Shown: positions 45,187 through 58,540 of the stretch, piece after piece
How the letters are laid out: each line of letters starts with the position of its first letter
How positions within the stretch are numbered: position 1 is the first letter of the stretch
Origin: Cheiracanthium punctorium
Taxonomy: Eukaryota; Arthropoda; Arachnida; Araneae; Cheiracanthiidae
DNA: 64,000 bases
Reading direction: 5' to 3'
Assembly (NCBI GenBank): GCA_038373885.1
Contig: JAWZYV010017494.1
Span: 62,001-126,000 of the forward strand
Made by a program: the position numbers and the translations under genes
Notes under the pieces: generated by a model
What the model saw: the letters and a program-made list of their open reading frames with translations, nothing else
Told to the model about the DNA's origin: nothing
Database searches by the model: none

Positions 45187-48100
45187 ATACGAAATTTTGA
45201 AACACATGCACAGTTATTTTAGACACTTATAAACACCCGTCTGGTTTAAACCATTCCCTAACTATATATTGCTATTTCCCAGATAAACTATTGAACTGTA
45301 TTTAGAAAAAAAAAAGCAGTGCTATTCTGCAGAATACTGTATAGTAGGAACGTAGCCAAGAAAATTTTCCGGGATGGGATATGAAATAAATCGTGGATAA
45401 ATTAGCGAAATTTCTTCACGACATAAGGTTTATGCTAACTACTCCGAAAATTTTAAGAGGGGTCTCTTTAACTCTGATATACGTTAAGCGTGAAGAACTC
45501 GCGTAATATTCATTCCTATAAGATAGACTGCCTTGTAGCGAAAATCCACTGTATAGTTAGAATATGTAGGCGATTTTAATACAGATTTTAGTTCTGGATA
45601 AGTGTTTTATAAAACAACGAAGACAAATGCAGTATATTCGTGAACTATGATGCACTGTCCAACATAATGGAAGAATAAAGACAAATAGGAACGACGCTAG
45701 AATTATGATACGCTTTTAATAATTTACACAGTTTAGTACGTATTTAAAATACGAACGTTTTCAAAATTTCCTTTTTCTAAATAATTCTTTTGGACTGGGG
45801 GCTGCTTTTCCAAATATTATAAAACCGGGACAGTGCATGTTCGAAAACTGTGAAAGTTGTATATATTTTTATATATTTCTAATTTTATTTAAGAGTTAAT
45901 ATATGGTTCTTGAAACTTGACTGCATCATAAATTGCATTATTGGTTACTAGAAGCAATCATCCTAGTTTCTATAATATCATTTTCATATTGTTGATTCAA
46001 TTGAACGATAGAATGATGAGATTTCGAGAATTATCTGATTGTTGTGAGCCAAAAATTCTACTTAGGAGATTTTATGCACGAAACCCGTACAAAAAATTAC
46101 ATTAGGAGCTTTTCTTTTTTAAAATTTAATCATAAAAATATATTTCATTTAAATTCCATAAAGATATTCATTTTAATCAAGAAAATTTATAAATTGGCAG
46201 ACATGCTTAGGATCAAAGTGAGAGGAAGTAAGATTCAATTTTTTGCATGCATTTTAGAATACATTGAGAAGGGAAAAACACTTTTTAAATGTTACGAAAT
46301 TGGAGTTTGAAATTCGACATTTAAGACATAATAACCAATTTTTGTTGATATTTCTTGAAACTGAAAAGTAAGACAAGAATACCATTAAAAATATTCAAGA
46401 GATTCTGAGTAACTTTCCAACTAATTGAAATAAAAAAAGCTTCCAATTAAACTCCTTATATTACGTATCAATACTCAGAGCCTTTTTTCTTTATTTAGCA
46501 TAAATAACAATAGAAAGCAAAAGATCAACAAAGTGGGGGAAAGAGAAGCAACTTTCAAAGTCTACACTTCTGAATATTTTATGGGTAAACAGGAGTTGAA
46601 ATATTTAAAATATTTTTGTAAGCTTAAAAAACTATTTGTTTTAAGACTATTGTTTCTTTTATCGTTTGTTTTGTCGACGAGAGTATTTTCAAATCAAATG
46701 AATTGCTCTTGCTTTTTGTAAGACTGTTGAGTCATAGTTATGTTGGCACATTCATTAATTTCACGAACATTATAGAATGGAAAAGGAAGTGAAATTGAAT
46801 ACAATGGTTCCGTAAACAATAGGCGTTTGAAAAAATGTGGTTGGAATTTAGCTGAAAATATTTGTTATTGAAGACCAGTTGAGATTTGACCATAAATAAC
46901 CACACAACAGTTTGGGTAGAGGGTTTTTACTACGTATTCTATTCAAGGTATTAAAAGTATAGATGGACATATAATTTTCAATAAAAATTATATAACTATG
47001 TAAAAATCCATAAGTACGTTCCAAAAAGTATATAAGGTCATTTCTTCATGAGCAACAAAACATTCGCTCAGGAACGTAACAAGAGAAAACTTCCGGAAAT
47101 GCCCAAAATGTGAAGCAAGGAAGAATTTCTCACAAAAGTGTTTGATTTACTGACATTCAACTAACAAAAATCGAATGTTTTGGGGTGTGCTCAGGCCCCC
47201 ATGACCTATCCCCTGGCTCTTTATTCGTCCGCTTAATGGGCACAAGTCTTGTGTTAGATTGTTTGCAAAAGTACTATTTGGCTTAAATCTGGAGAACTGA
47301 AAGTCAATAATATACATTTCACTCCTAAATAAAATTTTTGCTGTAGAGCATTACTTAAAATTGACCCAAGGAGTAAACAACAACAAGAGTTTACTCGTCT
47401 TTTGCCATGAAAGTAAAGAAGCTGGGGGGAGGAACGGGTGGACTTTCAAAGTTTTAAACTAGACTATCATTTATTCTATATATTATTTTACACATCTGTG
47501 CAAAATTTCAGGCTGATAGGTCCTTTTTTGTGGATTTGTATATGGTCTAAACCCACAAACAGAATTTCATTTTTATTTGTAAGGATTTCCGTGCTTTGAC
47601 TTGATTTTGCCACCGCTGACCACCAACTATACGAGCGAATTTACCAAAGGCTACCTAGCATAGTTGCCAGTAGATGGCTTCGAAACCTCTTATTTATTGC
47701 TACTCCCTAATAATTTTATTCTTTCCTGTATTACGTTTGATTCCAGATTATCCCTGTTTTAAAGGCGAACAAACCTAGCCGTATTTCTCATAGAACTTCA
47801 CCTGCTTTTTAATTTAATTCTGTGATTATTATGAATGTACTTTTGTAATAAGTTCTTTTTTTCAAAATTTGATCTGTTATTCGGATTCCGTGTTCTTTAA
47901 TTTTGCTTGTTCAAACTGATATCCCCATGCTTCGACTGGAAAAAAATCAATGGAACAGGTCAACAGACACGATTGACGGAAGACGTGACGTAATCAAGAA
48001 AAGACGGGACTAAGCTTATTTGATTATGGAACCAGGACTGTGTGTGTGTGTGTGTGTGTGTGTTGCATTCTATTAAAATAAGATCGGTTTTCTTGTACTT

Positions 48101-49928
48101 GAAGAGCGATTTCCAATGGGACATTTCTAAAGATCTAAAAATAATAGAACATGAGAAAATATTTTTCATACAGCATGATTAATTAATAAGTTAGGAGTTC
48201 TTAAAATGGATGCTTATTTATTTTGTGATACATTTATTTTTGAACGTAATAGCTTGATCTTTAAAAAAATAAAATCTAAACCAAACTAAAAATAAATAAA
48301 TAAATAAACTCAAACTTATAAGTCCGAATTAAAGTAGCAACATAATATTTTTATCAGCGCAAAGAACTGAACTCATGTGTTATGTTTAAGAAAACCTACT
48401 CGAGGATTATCTGCCTAGGGGGCTTATTTATCACACTATCGAATCGACATATTCTGGCATATTATTTCTGTGTTTAAAAACATTTCTCAAGTTGCTCCTT
48501 TAAAATTAGACTTTGAAACATAATTTCAGCCATATTATTTTGTCGCAGAAATACGATTTTGTCTCTCAAGCAATAAATTTGTTTCACTTTGGAATGCAAC
48601 CAACTCGATTTTTATTTCATTCCGAATTTTTTATTTATATATAAACGTTCCATAATAAATATTTCCCTCTCATGGTTTTTATTTGCTCCCAAGCGTCGTT
48701 CGTTCAGAGAAGGAAATCAGATTTATCAAGAAAACGTGAACTGTCTAAGACGCTGGAATAAATGTCGTTTCCAGTCTGGAGTCCTGACTGTTTGCCAAGC
48801 GAGATGGATAGAGGACCGGATGAATTTAATTTGCGATTTGTGTACAACGAGATATTTTTCCTCGCAAAGCTAGCTTTCTGATACCCCGTGGAGCATGTTT
48901 GCTTATCCATGTAAAGAAGACGGGTTTACTTTGAAGAAAAGAACTTATAAACGTAAAGATGCCCAAGATTTTATTTATGCTCAAACAAGGAATAAAAGAG
49001 AAAGATGTGCTGAGCTTTACCGTAAAGGGGAGTTAGGGATTTGGGGAACTGAGTACTTTGAGGTTTCTTTTTTTTTCACTACATACGAAATTTAAGGATT
49101 CTTGTCTCATGGATGCATTTGATACTGGAGACTGTTGCAAATGCAAGGAATTTTTTAATTGTACGTACTTAATGTACATGGCTATCCTAGGAAGAATCAA
49201 GAAAAATATTTTAAAAATTTCTGTAAATAATTGTCCATTACAGGGGCTGTTAAAAATGGCAATGGAACACTCGCCAAATCCTTTTTATTTTGCGTAATCC
49301 CACATCAAATGGTTACAACTCAAAGACACTCGAATTTAAATATTAACAAAAACTTTCATTAGAAATATTAAAAAAGCAAACACTTTTAGTCTTACTTTCT
49401 ATGTGAAGAATGAAATTGCTTCACTGTTTTATTAATAACTGCTTTATAGTTCGGTATTATGTCTGACAGTTGTCTGTGCATGTTTAGAGTAGCATCCAAT
49501 TTCGACTTTGAATAAGTTTATCTACGTGGAAGCTGAAAAATTTATTTCACAATGAAGAGTGCAAAGTTTAGTATTTTTGCTACTTCAGGGTATTCAGTAC
49601 TAACACCAACCAAAAACTGATTCAAAGACTGAGACGCAGACAAATGTGTGTTTTAAGTTAATCGAAACTAGGCGCGGACCGGCAATTGCTTGCTACGGAC
49701 AGATCTGTAAACTGATAAGGGCGTCTTGATTTGTACCTAACTGTGGAAAGATTTAAAAGCTAAAAGTAAGTGATTTCGAGGAACCTTGGTAACTTTTCCA
49801 CGGAACCCACTTTAAGAATCGTTGGTCTATTATACGAAGAGAAATAAAATCTGAACTCATTTGATGTCTTATATTCTAATCGTCTTAAAATGAAGCACAA
49901 TTTTAATTTAGTATATACACTATTTTGA
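45187..49928. other. Long gene-free AT-rich stretch
   Basis: Nearly 5 kb with no supported gene. A hAT-like tip AGGAACGTAGCCAAG near 45,348 has no partner. A GT microsatellite lies at 48,039-48,063 and an AAAT run near 48,290-48,306. Open frames of 60-94 codons near 46.0, 48.6 and 49.1 kb carry no recognisable motif. Splice-linked exons cannot be excluded by eye. Confidence 0.45.
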
Positions 49929-49990
49929 AGCCGCCCAGGTGGTGTTGACTAAAGAATCATTCCATCAGACCTTGTTTGAGTTGGAATGAT
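49929..49990 (+). repeat. SINE family A, 5' head fragment
   Basis: Starts GCCGCCCAGGTGGTGTTGAC and continues AAAGAATCATTCCATCA, matching the head of the copy at 42,106. The B box and body are missing. Confidence 0.65.
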
Positions 49991-50549
49991 TTTTTATATA
50001 TTCTTTTATATCTAAAGTCACATCTTTTATAGATGTTCAATCGTTTCAATCGATCTCGTATACCTCAAGTGTAAAATTCCATTGCTCTACAATGAAGATA
50101 GAACCAGTAAGCCATCAGGGATGTCATAAATATCGTAATACGCTCTTAGGAAGCTGAATGTGACAATGCGGAGAATAGTAAAATCTAACATATAGTCCTT
50201 TAAGCCTTGCTTTTAAATTTATTTGCGATATTTTCAAAAGTATTGCTGCGATTCGAACTGTAGTGTATTTTGGAAGATTTTAAACCACTGTAATTAATTA
50301 AAATGTTCGGCTTAGTTTATGATATTTGGAAAAAAATATTAGCATTTCTCTCATCATGACCAGTGATATCAGTGATATTTCAAGTGCTGACACACATTTA
50401 AGTTTTGATTTTCTCCAGATCTAAATTGCCGAAACTACAAAGGGCATTTCGAAAGAGTGTTTCGTCATTTTTTTTTTTCAAATGGAAACTTTATTGCCCC
50501 CCCCCTCTAAAAAAAGAAAAAAACAAAAACACCACGGCGTCCTGAACTA
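49991..50549. other. Gene-free stretch
   Basis: AT-rich, with a C run at about 50,496-50,504 followed by A-rich DNA. Nothing coding is recognised. Confidence 0.45.
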
Positions 50550-51050
50550 TACACTTTGCACCATATTTCGATAGTTACTATGAACATTGAGGCATTGAGC
50601 CTGTAATCAGTTTGAAGAAATCACTGTGGTAAAATTTGGTGCAAAGTGATGGAAGAAATTGTCGTCACCAAGGGCGGATTAAAGGTGGAGTGGGCAACCG
50701 CCCCCCTCGAGAAAAAAGAAATTAATGTAAAAGATCCTATTTTCCTTCCATAAAATAGATGTATATGTCGATCTTCTAACTAACCGCCCCCACTGACAAA
50801 TTAACCCCCCCCCCTGACAAACTTGCATTAATCCGCCACTGGTCACCACTTCAGCATTGGTTTGAAAGTGATGTTCCGAAATTATCGCTTTCAATGCGGG
50901 TAACTGATATAAGTCCAGTGAGGGCAAGATCAGGGCTGTAGGCTTGGTGATCTAACCTCTCCCATCACAAGTTAGGAATCTGATCTTGTGTGATCTTTTC
51001 TGTGTGTAGTTTTGCGTTATCATCCGAGAGCTCACATCCTCACTTCGAAG
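50550..51050 (-). pseudogene. mariner-like transposase remnant cut by a hAT MITE
   Basis: The minus strand near 50,952-51,030 reads QKRSHKIRFLTCDGRG, in the place of the block after the second aspartate. After a frame change, 50,842-50,927 reads PSLDLYQLPALKAIISEHHF and QTNAEV, the third-aspartate region (PSxDL replacing PSD) and the following helix. Past the MITE (50,669-50,841) the frame seems to continue with a diverged C-terminus toward 50,550. Part of the same family lies at 22,153-22,222 on the plus strand. Frameshifts make it non-functional. Confidence 0.6.
50669..50841. mobile_element. hAT MITE, second copy of the 8,723 family
   Basis: Right tip inverted: CAGTGGCGGATTAATGCAAG. Left tip: GGGCGGATTAA. 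The interior shares GAGAAAAAAGAAATTAATGT and CTTCCATAAAATRGATGTAT with 8,723-8,909. Flanks GTCACCAA and GTCACCAC suggest an 8-bp duplication with one change. It splits the mariner coding. Confidence 0.8.
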
Positions 51051-51179
51051 TTGCAACATGTATGCATACTGGTTACACTGTAACTTCATTTTATGTGACA
51101 TATTCACAGTGATGTGTTCGTCGCAGAGAGGTTTTAGCGACGGACAATTGAAATAGTTTTTGTGACGTTTCATGGTGAG

Positions 51180-51420
51180 CATCGTAGATGCAACGTAGTG
51201 ACCTGCCCTGCTCTTTGAAGCATCATGCGTATGTCACACAGTGACTAATTATCAAATACACTACAACGTTACTCTGCAACGTTACATGTTTGGTACTGAG
51301 GGACGTCACAGAAAGCATGCATTTACATTACAATTGTGATGAGATTAAAGTAACGCAATGTAATGTCGCCACAACGAACGTTACGTCACTGCCAACATGA
51401 CTGCTGTACGGGTAATGTGT
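51180..51420. repeat. Cluster of ACGTTAC / GTGACGT-like motifs
   Basis: CAACGTAGTGAC, CAACGTTACTCTGCAACGTT, GACGTCACAG, AGTAACGCAATG and GAACGTTACGTCACTG occur within 240 bp. Motifs occur in both orientations at irregular spacing. It may be an old degenerate repeat; no function is evident. Confidence 0.35.
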
Positions 51421-51517
51421 TAAATTTTCAACGCTCAATCGGAAAAATCGATTACAAAATTTTAAAAAGTGCGTCACTCACCAAGAGAAAAGTTAAACTG
51501 AATAAAAGTTTTTTTTT

Positions 51518-51666
51518 TTTTGGGGGGGGGGGCAACCAATGAGCGGCCAGCATTGCCTTTTAAGAAGGCACGGACAAATTAGCATCCTAGTACGAGCAGG
51601 AAATCGAACCCGTATCCAAGAAGTGATAGAATGGTTCTTTAGCCACTACACCACTAAGGCGGCGAG
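51518..51666 (-). mobile_element. SINE family A, shortened copy
   Basis: On the minus strand the head GCCGCCTTAGTGGTGTAGTG, the block AAGAACCATTCTATCAC and B box GGGTTCGATTTCC are followed by TTTGTCCGTGCCTTC and a body that stops at the position of GGGTGCTCCC. It then passes into C and A runs (T-rich on the plus strand, 51,510-51,521). The last ~70 bp of the family are missing, so it is internally or 3' deleted. Confidence 0.75.
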
Positions 51667-51739
51667 TAGAGCTGCCTTAAATAATAAAAGCAAAAAGTTA
51701 CGCCATTCAAGCCAAGGATATGTAAGAAATTGTGCTTGA

Positions 51740-52233
51740 AATATTTTTTTTCCTGAATTTCTGCACAGATATTTGACGAAGCGCATTTTATGAATTCATG
51801 AATGTAAAGAATGTATTTTAACTTGAACATTTCTAGAAAAGGTTTTAAGAATCAACGGCACATTAAATGGGGGAAAAAAGAATCTCGTTGATTATGTTAC
51901 ATCATGGAAAACTTGAAACAAGCAAAAACTTTTGGTAAGTGTTTTACGTGTTATGCTAAATGTTTCAATGCATTTTCGTGATAATAAATACAACATATAA
52001 ACACTTGTTTCAAATAGTCGAAATTGCTTAGAAAGCTTTTGTTTTTTAATAGAAAGCTTTTGTTTTTAATGGAAAGTTTTGTCTTCAATTTAAGATTCTT
52101 CAAGTAATATTATTTATTTTGTTCTGCATAAAAATTGTGGAGGATATGCAATTCATCCCACAATAACTATATTCGTTTTGTATTTCATCTTAAAAATAAA
52201 GTTCACAATAAATCGTGATAATATATGTATGTA
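51740..52233. other. Gene-free stretch
   Basis: A short repeat AGAAAGCTTTTGTTTTTAAT is present in three variants at about 52,030-52,085. Otherwise nothing is recognised. Confidence 0.45.
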
Positions 52234-52235
52234 TA

Positions 52236-52632
52236 CAGGGTGTCCCATAACTATCGGTGCAAAATTTAAGGAGAAGTAGGGCACATTATAAGGAGCAAAA
52301 ATCACATAGCAATTTGGGATCGGAAACGTCGTTCTCATGTGGATATTAAAAATCACATGGAACAAGTGCTGAAGTAATAGTGAACTTTCCGACTACTGTT
52401 CGTCAAAAACTAGTCTACGTTCCATGCATCACAAAACACGTGATTGAAATTGATAATTTAAAAATTCTATTTTCTTTCTTAGCTGAAATTTTAGGAGGCA
52501 AACTCATTGTTTCTGAAACTTGGTTAAGAAATTAGACGAAGACTTCAACTCTTTTTTCAAACTGTTTTGACCGCACATTGCTGTGTAATTCTGATTCCTT
52601 AAATTTTGTACCAATGGTTATGGGACATCCTG
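52236..52632. mobile_element. Tc1/mariner-type MITE with CAGGGTGTCCCATAA ends (397 bp)
   Basis: Tips are CAGGGTGTCCCATAACTATC and, inverted, CAGGATGTCCCATAACCATT, then GGTGCAAAATTTAAGG (partner GGTACAAAATTTAAGG). TA flanks lie at 52,234-52,235 and 52,633-52,634. Arms are ~36 bp with few mismatches. No transposase coding is present. Confidence 0.85.
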
Positions 52633-52634
52633 TA

Positions 52635-55600
52635 TATTTATTTATTTGTTTGTTTTAAGTCATTTATGTATGGTGTCCCTTTTTAGGAACGGCATTTTCG
52701 CTATTAGTCGAAAACATTATTCATTTTTCCTAGCCTTTATTCACGAGTATTGAACCTCAACTCAACAAAATATTTTAACTTGATCATGTAGGATATTGAC
52801 AATTGAATTTTTATGCATGATGATTTTAAAAGAAATCATCCCTTGTTCAAGAAGTTGACATCAGAAATTTATCTGCTATTGTGTTGGTATTAGCAAAAAT
52901 CGTAGAAAGTCGCCAAAATATTTAGGCATAAATGGGTTGAACTGACGAATTTTGGTGGAAAATGATCTCTGAAATGGTTAGGGTTATAATGCACATTTTT
53001 AAATGATCTATGCATATAACCCAAAATGTAAAAAGTAAACCTATGCAAAGTACTTTCCAATAACAAGAAAATATATTCTTGCTTAAAACACCCACACATT
53101 TATTTACATAAGAACAGGAATACGAAATGAGAATTTTATGCACAATTTTTTTTCCTTTTACCGGCACCTCGCGTTTCTCATTTGAAAAACCTTATGTCAA
53201 GTTGCATTTATATCCCCCTCGCAAAGTGAATTCCTCTACATACTTCATATATTGAAGTGGCATATTAGAATTTTGTTTACTTTTTCCAAAACAAATCTGC
53301 GCAGAGGATATTAGAATTCCGCTCCTTCTGTGAAAGAGGAGGAAATGTATTTCTAATACTTTGTTGTTGAAGAATAACATTAAACTGTTTGACAAGAAGG
53401 AAAAGATGAAAAGGTACGAGGTTTATTTCTCAGTATTTTTTGTGGCGAAGAAAGATTGTTTGAAAATGGTTGTATCTTGATTTAATTATAGATTTTTAGC
53501 TGTAGTACCCGTTCTTTCCGCAGAGTAGTAAGACTTATATTCATATCTAATTCCAAAAAATCATGCTGAGTGCATTAATAAATAAAGGAAAAAAAAAGGA
53601 CGTTCAGGTAGACTTTTGTGTTGAAAATACCGCGGGATGTATTAAAGGAGGATTATATTCAGCGTTTAGTTAGTTGTAAGGTTCTATTTGAAAAATGATG
53701 AATATGACAAATAGTTTTAGTTTAATGTGCACAAGATGTTTATTAATACGGTACATTTTGCTTTAATGCATGTTATGGTAACAAATCTACTGATACTATC
53801 TATTTCTTATACCAATACTCTCAATCTTCGTTTCTCCCCTTGAAATGCTCAATTTAAATATTTAAGTACTCCATGGCTGAGTAGAAGAAAATACTTTTAT
53901 TTATTTTAAACTCGTGAAAAATATCAACGGTGTAATTTCGAGAAGCTATTTAAAATCACACAACTTGCTAATCTATTTTGATATAGGACTTAAGTTTTGT
54001 GGCCGAGTTTATGAATCTTACACAACTTTTAATTTAAGAAGTCACGTTTTTGACTGGCGTAAAAGAAATCCCAGTTAATTTTCTAATGATGTAATATTAT
54101 AACTTATAAAGGCATTGAAAAAGAAAATTCTTTACATAAAAGCTTTACGGAGGAACATAATCATAAAAAAGACGAAATGGCAGCAATTTCCCATCTGTTC
54201 CCATTGCTGCTTTTTGTCATGTGCACATAAGGCACATATTTGGTAATGGTGCTAATGCGTTTATCTTAATCACTGCCCTTGAATCTAAATCTATGACAAT
54301 ATTTTCGCTTTTTATCAACACCCCCCTCCAAGTAACAGAGTTGTAATGCTAGGTTTACTATCGTTGACGGACATCATTCTACTATACACTTCACAAATTA
54401 ATAATTATTAATTACTGATTTCTCCACTAATAATGCATTTACTAAACAACTGACTGCAAAAGAAAGAAGCAATTTAGCCATTTTCAAATTGTATTGAACT
54501 TAATCATTTTTTAAATTTTCTTAACTGTAAAATCCAGTTTAGTTTATCCAGTGAAGTTTAATAAATATTAAATTACCAGAAATTAGCTGCAAGCGAAAAT
54601 CAATTACGATTTCATAATTTTTACTATAAATAAAATAAGTTTTACGATAAATAAAATATCGCTTCAACATTACTTTAACGCCAAAACGAAAAAAAAAATC
54701 AAGAGGTTACATTTTGAGATTCAGAAACATATTTCTGAATCTGTCTTCTTCGCAATATTGAAAATTCCATTACATATCCAAAACGAAATTCACTTCTTCT
54801 TCCTCACTTAATTTTTAAACATGGATATATTAATTTATGCTAAGCCTCCTGCTGGGAAGTTACGCTGGGGACACATAAAAGAACTGGAGCGATATGCATT
54901 TGCGTCTTCCGAGCAGCCATTAAACTGATTACAGACATTTTAAAAACTGCTGCCATTACCTGTATGCTTGCTTACAAATTTATGACTTAAATTTGGGAAG
55001 TGCTCTAGAGAAAAGTACAGCTGCAGTCGCGTTCAGTTGGATTGGATGTTTTTAGAACTCTTAATCTCTTACTAGCATTAAAAGACATTAAATTTGGTAA
55101 TGGTTTGCGGAAGCTAGTTCAGTACTTGACGTCTTATTTAAAGCATTAGTGATATGAGAAATTACTGTCGCTCTTTGCAACATAACATCTTCATTTATTC
55201 CTTTTTAAATACAGAATATAGAGTTGGAAATGTGGAAATGTAAAAATTCAAATAATTTCGGGAAATCTTACTGTGTAACTGTACAGGGTCTCAAAAATTC
55301 CGCCACTCGGAAATTTCGCTGCAGTTTAAAAAAAAGCATTTTCAACCATAATTAAAAAAATTAATTATGAAAAAATTAATTATGCCCATTCACGAGCTGT
55401 AATGCACACTGTAAATGATAAACCTGCATCAAAAAGAACATTTTAAAAAGATTTCTTAAGTTCAAATGTTTTGCAAAATTGAACTTACTGAGAAATATTT
55501 TGCAGTTTAGTTCTATGTTTGTGGGTTATTTCTGAAAATTTCATTACAGTTACAGATTGATTTTTTATTACGATGTGTATCGCAGCTTGTAAAGAAACAG

Positions 55601-56615
55601 CTTGCATTTTTTTTTGTTCCATGCACAGTCGATTTATTTTGATTAGTGTTCTAGGTCCGTGAACGTGAACTAGACTTTGTATTTACCAATAATAGACTAT
55701 CATGGAAAGTTCCGTATTTTCAGGCGTTTTATAAAAAAACTACTAGATTTGAGTATCATCAGATTGAGAAATCTTATGAAATCCCTTAAGAGGATTAACT
55801 AATTAGGTCCGCTAAGTTTAGGGTTCGTATCTTGTTTCAAATGTCTGTGGTTGTGCAAACAGCTATGAAATATTTCATTAGAATAAAAGCACACAATCCG
55901 AAAAAAAACTAATCTTGGTAATTTTCTTACTCAAAACTACTTTGCATTTATTTCAGTATGGTGTTCATTCATAATTTACATTTCTGGTAAAAACCATCGA
56001 GGAAAGGAAAGTTATTCCGAACACATCGTTTTTTAACACTTTCCAAAACATTCTTACTTATGCTGCACATAAAAAGACTGGTTAATTGTTTGACTAGAAG
56101 CAAGTCCTCTTCAGTGACCTGCTGCTTCCACGGATTTTTGAACGTCTTGCTCTTACATATTACTGAGTGACAGTGGAGCATTCAAAGGACACATACGAGG
56201 ATGAAAGCGAACACAGTAAAAGGAATATGATACTAAAGTATTCATTTTAATCACTGTCCTAAATCTACATATAAAGCAGTTCTTTTGTTTATAACTGGGA
56301 GAGAGCTATACAAGTATATACACTATTTCCCTAGGATGGGGATATTTTTTTTCTATAAACTTTACTAATATACATTAATCCATTTGCACCATGAGCGCAT
56401 ATATGAACGGAAATTTCTCGACGATTTACACAGATGTGCATGTCTGTGAATTATTTTTCCCCACTAAAAGCAATTCTAAAATACTTAAATATGGTAGGGT
56501 TTATAGTGATTTGGGCCAATTTTCCATGGTTTAGTTTAGTTTTGTTTGAAACAGGAGACAAAATCCTTTATACTTATTTTAAGCAGTAACCCTCCGTCTG
56601 CCTACTTGGATGTAT
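52635..56615. other. Long gene-free AT-rich stretch
   Basis: About 4 kb with no supported gene or element. ACAGGGTCTCAAAAATTCCG near 55,284 looks like a possible element tip without a partner. A TTAATTATGAAAAAA direct repeat occurs near 55,360-55,385. Confidence 0.45.
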
Positions 56616-56617
56616 TA

Positions 56618-57214
56618 CACTACTGGTCAAAAGTATTGCAAGTTTGAGAAATCTAACCATCGTTTCAAGAATAAGCCCAGGAAATTTGCCATATTTAATA
56701 TTTTTAAGAACTTACGTAGTACAATTGGAAAGAATACATCTGAAAATCACCAAAAAACAAAATGAGAGCTTCTGGAACCAATAATTTAAGTTGGCACCAT
56801 GAGACACCGAAGGAAGTGTTGTGTAACATTGTGGATTCCATATCTAAAAGAGTGGCTGTTGTGATCGAAGTCAAAACTGCTCAGCAACATAATAAATGAT
56901 CTTTAGTTCAATTGCATTTATTTATTATCCTCTTTTTGCAGAATAACCTTGAAATTAATTCTTTTATTTAATTTTATTTCGGCTAGCCAAAATGAATTAG
57001 GATTTCTATAAAAACCTATATATTTTTTCAATAAATTAAATAATTATTTTGCTTCTTTAACTTAATGCTATCTTGTCGTCTTCGAAGTTATTAATTTAAC
57101 ATGTTGACATTAAAAATATCAATTATATTGATTTTTAATTTTGGCGGGGGTGAGGGGGCTTAATCTTGAAAAGGGTTAGATTTCTGAAACTTGCAATACT
57201 TTTGGCCAGTAGTG
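56618..57214. mobile_element. Tc1-type MITE with CACTACTGG ends (597 bp)
   Basis: Tips are CACTACTGGTCAAAAGTATT and, inverted, CACTACTGGCCAAAAGTATT, continuing GCAAGTTT.AGAAATCTAACC. TA flanks are at 56,616-56,617 and 57,215-57,216. Arms are ~41 bp with two mismatches. The CACTNNTGGCCAAAAGT tip is characteristic of Tc1-like elements. No coding remains. Confidence 0.85.
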
Positions 57215-57216
57215 TA

Positions 57217-58540
57217 GGTACTGTATTATGTGTCACTATAAAATTATTATTTATGATATAAACACTATTTTGAATAATGTACATGGCACAGTATGCACTA
57301 ACAATTCATGACATTCGTGACAATCGATGCATATTTATGCCAATGAGAACTACAACAGATAGCCAGACAGACAAAGCAAAATATTAGGTAGGAAATAATA
57401 AACACTTTCCAATTTGAAATATTTTAAAACTTTGTAAATATAACACACATAAAAGGTACTTATCAATCTGACGGACTGAAAAGTAACAAAGTTTTAAATT
57501 ATTTATCTTTTAAACACATGTTTCTTTTTAGTGTTTTTTATTACTTTTCAACTTAGTTTGAAATTGTTAAACAACAGCTTGGAAAAAGATATTTAAAAGT
57601 TATAATACTTTAAAAGTCTTCAAATCGAGTGTAAAAAAAAATCGATCTCCCTCGCAGGGCAGTGAACTCTGCACGTGCCAGAAAGTTAAATAAATTTTCA
57701 GGGAACTGAAGAAACATTGAAGAAAATGTTTTATATGCATATTCCATTTCTGCATTGAAATTTTACCATCGTCTCAAATCTTCTCAAACTTTTCGAATGT
57801 ATTCATTTATTCGTATTTTCACTTCTCATGTTTTAGAATTGCCCGTTTTATAGTATGTTTTGATTAGATTTAATTTCTAGATGACAATAAAATCGTTTAA
57901 AACATGTCAAAAACACGTGCTTTTAGAATGGGTAAAACTGTAAAAATGAAATACTGTAGTGTGATAATTTGCTTTTAAGGTGAGATTTCATATTGAAATA
58001 TCGTTGAATAAATGATTTAGATGAATAGAAGTATTTTTGTGAAAATTTAAAACATGAGTGGAATAATTGAAATAATGTATTTATTTCAGAAAAAGAGAAA
58101 CACGAAGAATGAACACCTTCCTCTTAAGATAGTCCTCCAAGTGTCTTAAGAGGGTTAAATTCTTTTTTTTTTTTTTAAATCCATGTTTAACATGATTATC
58201 TCCGTCGTTGCAGCATTACAACAGTGATAATTTGAATTTAGTGTCCAGAGCTGGATTTTTAATGGCCCAATAGGGTCTAACATTATGCAAACATGCGTTC
58301 ACTTCTTGAACGAATCTATTATTCTATTGCTACGATAAAAATCCCAAGCATCTAGCACGCTACTGGCAGTTTCTATGGAAAAAGAATTTTCCAATTCATT
58401 TTAAATGTCAGTGGAAGCGCTTTCTCCCAGTTGTCATCCAAAGTCTCATTTAGGTCTCCGCTAGGCGATCTTGTCTGCAAACGATGGGAGTGAACAGGTT
58501 AATCCTGATATCCCCTTCTCATCGCTTTACATATACAACT
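57217..58540. other. Gene-free AT-rich stretch
   Basis: No supported feature except a T run near 58,165-58,176. Confidence 0.45.
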
